NCBI GenBank assembly: GCA_021823905.1
Contig: JAKALX010000133.1
Coordinates: 1-9,037 of the forward strand
Source: Chloroflexota bacterium
GTDB taxonomy: Bacteria > Chloroflexota > Dehalococcoidia > Tepidiformales > Tepidiformaceae
Reading direction: 5' to 3'
DNA: 9,037 bases
Below are positions 6,855 through 9,037 of the stretch, piece after piece. Positions within the stretch are counted from its first letter, which is position 1; the number at the start of each line of letters is the position of its first letter. Made by a program: the position numbers and the translations under genes. Below the pieces are notes generated by a model. That model searched no databases and had not been told where the DNA came from. It was given only the letters and a program-made list of their open reading frames with translations.

Positions 6855-6919
6855 GCCTTGCACCTTCAGCGGTGGGACTGCTGCTGATCGCAGCTCGGTG
6901 TCTTTGCTGTTCCGATTTG

Positions 6920-6948
6920 ATCGTCCTCGGCCTTCGCGTTGTTGTCAA
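6920..6948 (-). promoter_or_regulatory. possible promoter of gene B
   Basis: A perfect TTGACA at 6948-6943 is followed after 17 bases by GACGAT at 6925-6920, a poor -10 with three matches. The leader to TTG 6841 would be about 73 bases. The -10 is one base different from the TACGAT hexamers at 3620 and 3667, so control by the same repressor is conceivable but unproven. Confidence 0.35.
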
Positions 6949-7064
6949 GCAGCCTCGGCTGCCCGCGATGGTCTCCATTACAGCACGGCCCAGTCCGTAT
7001 TTGCTGAAAGACGAGAGGGGGTACATTCGACCTGCGACGACCCTCCGCCTGGACGGCTCAGCGC

Positions 7065-7338
7065 GGGCGATCGCAGCCCAGACCCCTGCCCAGAGCCCAA
7101 CAAGACGCCGTGCCGCACGGCACACTTCGCCAACCTCCAACTGGTGCGACGGTCGAGTCCGTCGACACCAAGCCGCGCCCTCACACCTGGGGTGGATCCC
7201 GACTCGCACCGTCGCCCTACGCGACCTTCCAACAGTACGAGTGGCAGCTGAAGCGGTACGTCAGGCCGGGCCGTGGCGGCATCTTGTGACTTGCCTTTGA
7301 GCCCCTAACCAAACCTACGGCTGCCGCCCTGTAATCAA
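7065..7338. repeat. 274-base direct repeat, copy 2
   Basis: This is the second copy of the repeat at 6044-6317, in the same orientation. Both hairpins are intact (7107-7121 and 7144-7168). It occupies most of the 647-base gap between gene B and the PqiA-like gene. The left flank 6842-7064 holds the gene B leader and possible promoter. The right flank 7339-7488 presumably holds the promoter of the PqiA-like gene, but I see no convincing hexamers there. As at copy 1, the repeat lies upstream of a leftward orphan gene. Confidence 0.85.
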
Positions 7339-7488
7339 GGTCCACGTTTTGGTAGAGTGCTGCCCACAAGTAAAGGTACCCCTTCATGCCGAGGAGCAGG
7401 CCATCTGACCTACGCGGCGGGAGATCGATTCTGGTGGCCGACCTCGTGCGTTACCGGAATTCCGGTCTTGAGCGCAGGGGGCAATGTG

Positions 7489-8298
7489 ATGGACGAAATG
7501 CAGTTGGCAGGGGACGAACAGCGCAAGAAAGAGGCAGGGGCCGCTCGCTCGCGTCTTCGCACGCTAACCACAGTGGTTGCGGTTCTCTGCGGAGTGATCG
7601 CCTTCGCGGCGACGCTCTCGACTCCATTCGTGAGCTCTGATTTCCGTGTCGACCTGACCGGCGACGACTACCGTCGCGTTCTCGGCACCGTTGCGCAGGA
7701 GATGAGGCCCAACTCCTTGGGTCGCGCCGTTGGTTGGCTCTTCGACCGCGTGGCTCCGACGGCGGTGCGCCTGGCTGCCAACTACCTTGTCTCGGCCGAG
7801 CGCGTGAATTTCTACAACGCACGTCTGCACGATTACGCGACGAGCGAAGGCGGCGGAGGAGTGCCGACCGGGCAGTTCTATCTCGTCGACATTGTACGTA
7901 GGCTGTTTGTCGGGGACGAATACGTTCTCGCCCTGGCAATCCTCTGCTTCTCGATCGTCTTCCCCGGAGTTAAACTGGCCGCGTGCGCTTACTGTCTCTC
8001 GCCGCGTTTGTCTAAGGAGCGAAGGCACAGTGTGGCTTCCTTTGTCGGACGTTTTGGGAAGTGGTCGATGGCCGACGTGTTCATTGTTGCGCTCATAGTC
8101 GTGTTCTTCAAAGCAAAGGGATTCCGCTACGAGTTTCGTGTCGGGGTCGGTTTCATAGCCTACTGTGTTTCCTTTGCCGCGTCCAGTGTCGCAGCATCGT
8201 TAGTTTTGGCGTCTGGGCGCCCCCCGATCCCTGCGGAGCGCGTGGCGGTCAAGAGGTACAGCGTACGCCTGAAGCGGGTCTCACTGTCAAAGTGGTAG
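7489..8298 (+). CDS. PqiA-like (paraquat-inducible protein A family) membrane protein
   Basis: 269 residues from ATG 7489, chosen because AGGGGG lies at 7476-7481; a GTG one codon earlier is possible. Four hydrophobic segments are visible, at about 26-48, 146-170, 194-208 and 216-242. Between the first two is a periplasmic-sized loop of about 95 residues. The stretch SIVFPGVKLAA and then GRFGKWSMADVFIVALIV strongly recalls PqiA-domain proteins, whose hallmark is an 'FP..K' segment followed by 'G.WSM.DVF'. PqiA works with MCE proteins such as PqiB in lipid transport between membranes. No MCE gene is adjacent, and the N-terminal cysteine pairs of classical PqiA are absent, so the exact role is open. 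The last 20-25 codons overlap the 3' remnant of the gene A copy on the other strand. Confidence 0.65.
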   Translation: MDEMQLAGDEQRKKEAGAARSRLRTLTTVVAVLCGVIAFAATLSTPFVSSDFRVDLTGDDYRRVLGTVAQEMRPNSLGRAVGWLFDRVAPTAVRLAANYLVSAERVNFYNARLHDYATSEGGGGVPTGQFYLVDIVRRLFVGDEYVLALAILCFSIVFPGVKLAACAYCLSPRLSKERRHSVASFVGRFGKWSMADVFIVALIVVFFKAKGFRYEFRVGVGFIAYCVSFAASSVAASLVLASGRPPIPAERVAVKRYSVRLKRVSLSKW

Positions 8299-8545
8299 TG
8301 GAGAAGCGCGAGGTTGCGCGGAAGGACGTGATGGCGGGCCAGGCGGTTTCTTTGCTGGCCACACGGCGAAACGAGCACGAGAGCGTCTCGTTCCTGCCCT
8401 CAGGATTTGGGGAGTAGGAAAGCGTCATGTAAATTCGCGGCAGGTCTCGTCGATTTGCTACATCAGCGAAGATGGCAGGATTGTGGGCGCTTTCCTCGAA
8501 TCGCGCCGGGGCTCTGGCCAGACTCTGCCTGCCACGTTCGCTCAC
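8225..8545 (-). pseudogene. frameshifted, truncated copy of gene A
   Basis: The start is GTG 8545, with GAGG eight bases upstream and only 10 bases after the TerB-like stop. The first 70 or so residues (QSLARAPARFEE to PAITSFR) match protein A at about 48 of 70 positions. Near 8318 a single base is missing relative to gene A. The match then continues in the next frame as NLALLHYHFDSETRFR, corresponding to NIGVLHYHFGTERRYR. Homology fades near 8225, and the shifted frame reaches a stop at 8160. The C-terminal half of the family is therefore lost. The divergence (about 70% at protein level) indicates an old duplication or an independently acquired paralogue that later decayed. Confidence 0.75.
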
Positions 8546-8555
8546 TGTGCTAGCC

Positions 8556-9037
8556 TCATGGCTGCGCCCGGTGCAGGGGATCGAACCCTCTCTGCAGCGA
8601 GTGGCGGAGATCGTCGGCAATGCGGTTGAGTTTGACATCGGTGCGGAAGCCCACGGCCTGTGCGGCGCCGACCATGATGGAGTAGGCCGCCCGCGGTGGA
8701 ACGCCGAGCATCTCGGCGACCTGCAGCACCACGGCGCCTTCGTGATCCAGGAGTGCTCCGTCGGCAAGCGCGATGTCGGCAAGACGGGAAAGAATGAAGG
8801 TCTTATGACTGTCGTCACCCTCGGCGACCACAACGGCCGTCGCTTGCGGAAGCTGGTCCGCGATGGCGGTGGCATCGGTAACAACCTCACGCTCGGGCTC
8901 ATCTGTGAAGTCGTGCAGGATGCGAATCAAGATCTTGACCTCTTCGTCGCTGACATCGCCGTCTGCGCCAAGCAGCAGAGCACCGCCCAGTGCGATAGTC
9001 TTGACGACTGCCTGGTCGATCGGTTTGGTTGGATGCC
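8556..9037 (-). CDS. TerB-like protein, partial at the window edge
   Basis: The frame is open from 9035 down to the stop at 8556, giving about 160 visible residues with the start outside the window. Two repeated acidic helix-loop stretches stand out: LLLGADGDVSDEEVKIL near the visible N-terminus, and DIALADGALLDHEGAVVLQV followed by AEMLGV. The 'ADG.....E...L..IAE.LG' pattern is typical of TerB/TerB-like helical domains, associated with tellurite resistance and envelope-stress or phage-response gene clusters, where acidic residues may bind metal. No other ter genes are visible, so the specific role is open. The gene would be co-transcribed with the broken gene A copy, whose start lies 10 bases after it. 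Confidence 0.55.
   Translation of the reverse strand, partial: HPTKPIDQAVVKTIALGGALLLGADGDVSDEEVKILIRILHDFTDEPEREVVTDATAIADQLPQATAVVVAEGDDSHKTFILSRLADIALADGALLDHEGAVVLQVAEMLGVPPRAAYSIMVGAAQAVGFRTDVKLNRIADDLRHSLQRGFDPLHRAQP

Noticed and set aside
6872..7300. Plus-strand open frame of 142 codons through repeat copy 2, and its counterpart at 5938-6279
   Set aside because: Most differences between the copies change the protein in this frame, the upstream parts are unrelated, and no ribosome-binding site is seen.
8249..8902. Single minus-strand open frame of 217 codons joining the TerB-like region to the gene A copy
   Set aside because: Its first 110 codons are out of frame with the TerB-like gene and have no domain character. 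Only the last part, from GTG 8545, resembles protein A.
1..9037. CRISPR array, tRNA or rRNA
   Set aside because: No short regularly spaced repeats, no tRNA cloverleaf landmarks and no recognisable rRNA segments were seen.

Overview
The window looks like bacterial chromosomal DNA from a high-GC organism, roughly two thirds G+C by eye. Ribosome-binding sites are good and start codons are often GTG or TTG. The left edge shows the end of what looks like an FtsH-type membrane protease gene. The sequence alone does not settle the phylum. The mix of a housekeeping end, a phage- or ICE-like regulatory module, orphan genes, long repeats and a broken gene duplicate marks it as an accessory region.

The left half (about 167-5118) is built around one divergent control region at 3601-3692. 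Leftward lie an SF2 DEAD/DEAH-type helicase with a C-terminal cysteine cluster (3548-1947), a DUF932-family protein of the phage/plasmid type (1941-868) starting 5 bases after it, and 32 bases further a small multi-pass membrane protein with an HELTH metalloprotease motif (835-167). Rightward lie a short XRE/CI-type repressor (3750-4160) and, 10 bases later behind a strong Shine-Dalgarno, an ImmA/IrrE-type metallopeptidase (4171-5118). The repressor-plus-ImmA pair is the known ImmR/ImmA type of switch, in which the protease inactivates the repressor after a stress signal. Here it appears to control a helicase/DUF932 cargo rather than excision genes. The two promoters are back to back, share a -35 region, and have identical TACGAT -10 hexamers lying inside the likely operators. 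I think this is the most interesting system in the window: a candidate stress- or phage-triggered module with no visible integrase.

The right half (5119-9037) is a mosaic. Two unrecognised leftward genes, here called A (5907-5236) and B (6841-6410), both start with TTG behind a strong Shine-Dalgarno. Each has the same 274-base direct repeat upstream of it (6044-6317 and 7065-7338, about 96% identical, carrying two small hairpins). A PqiA-like membrane protein (7489-8298) follows on the plus strand. Its 3' end runs into a frameshifted, truncated copy of gene A (8545 to about 8225), which sits directly behind a leftward TerB-like gene cut by the window edge (8556 to beyond 9037). The repeats and the gene A duplication point to past recombination.

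All functional statements rest on motif recognition by eye. No database search was possible.
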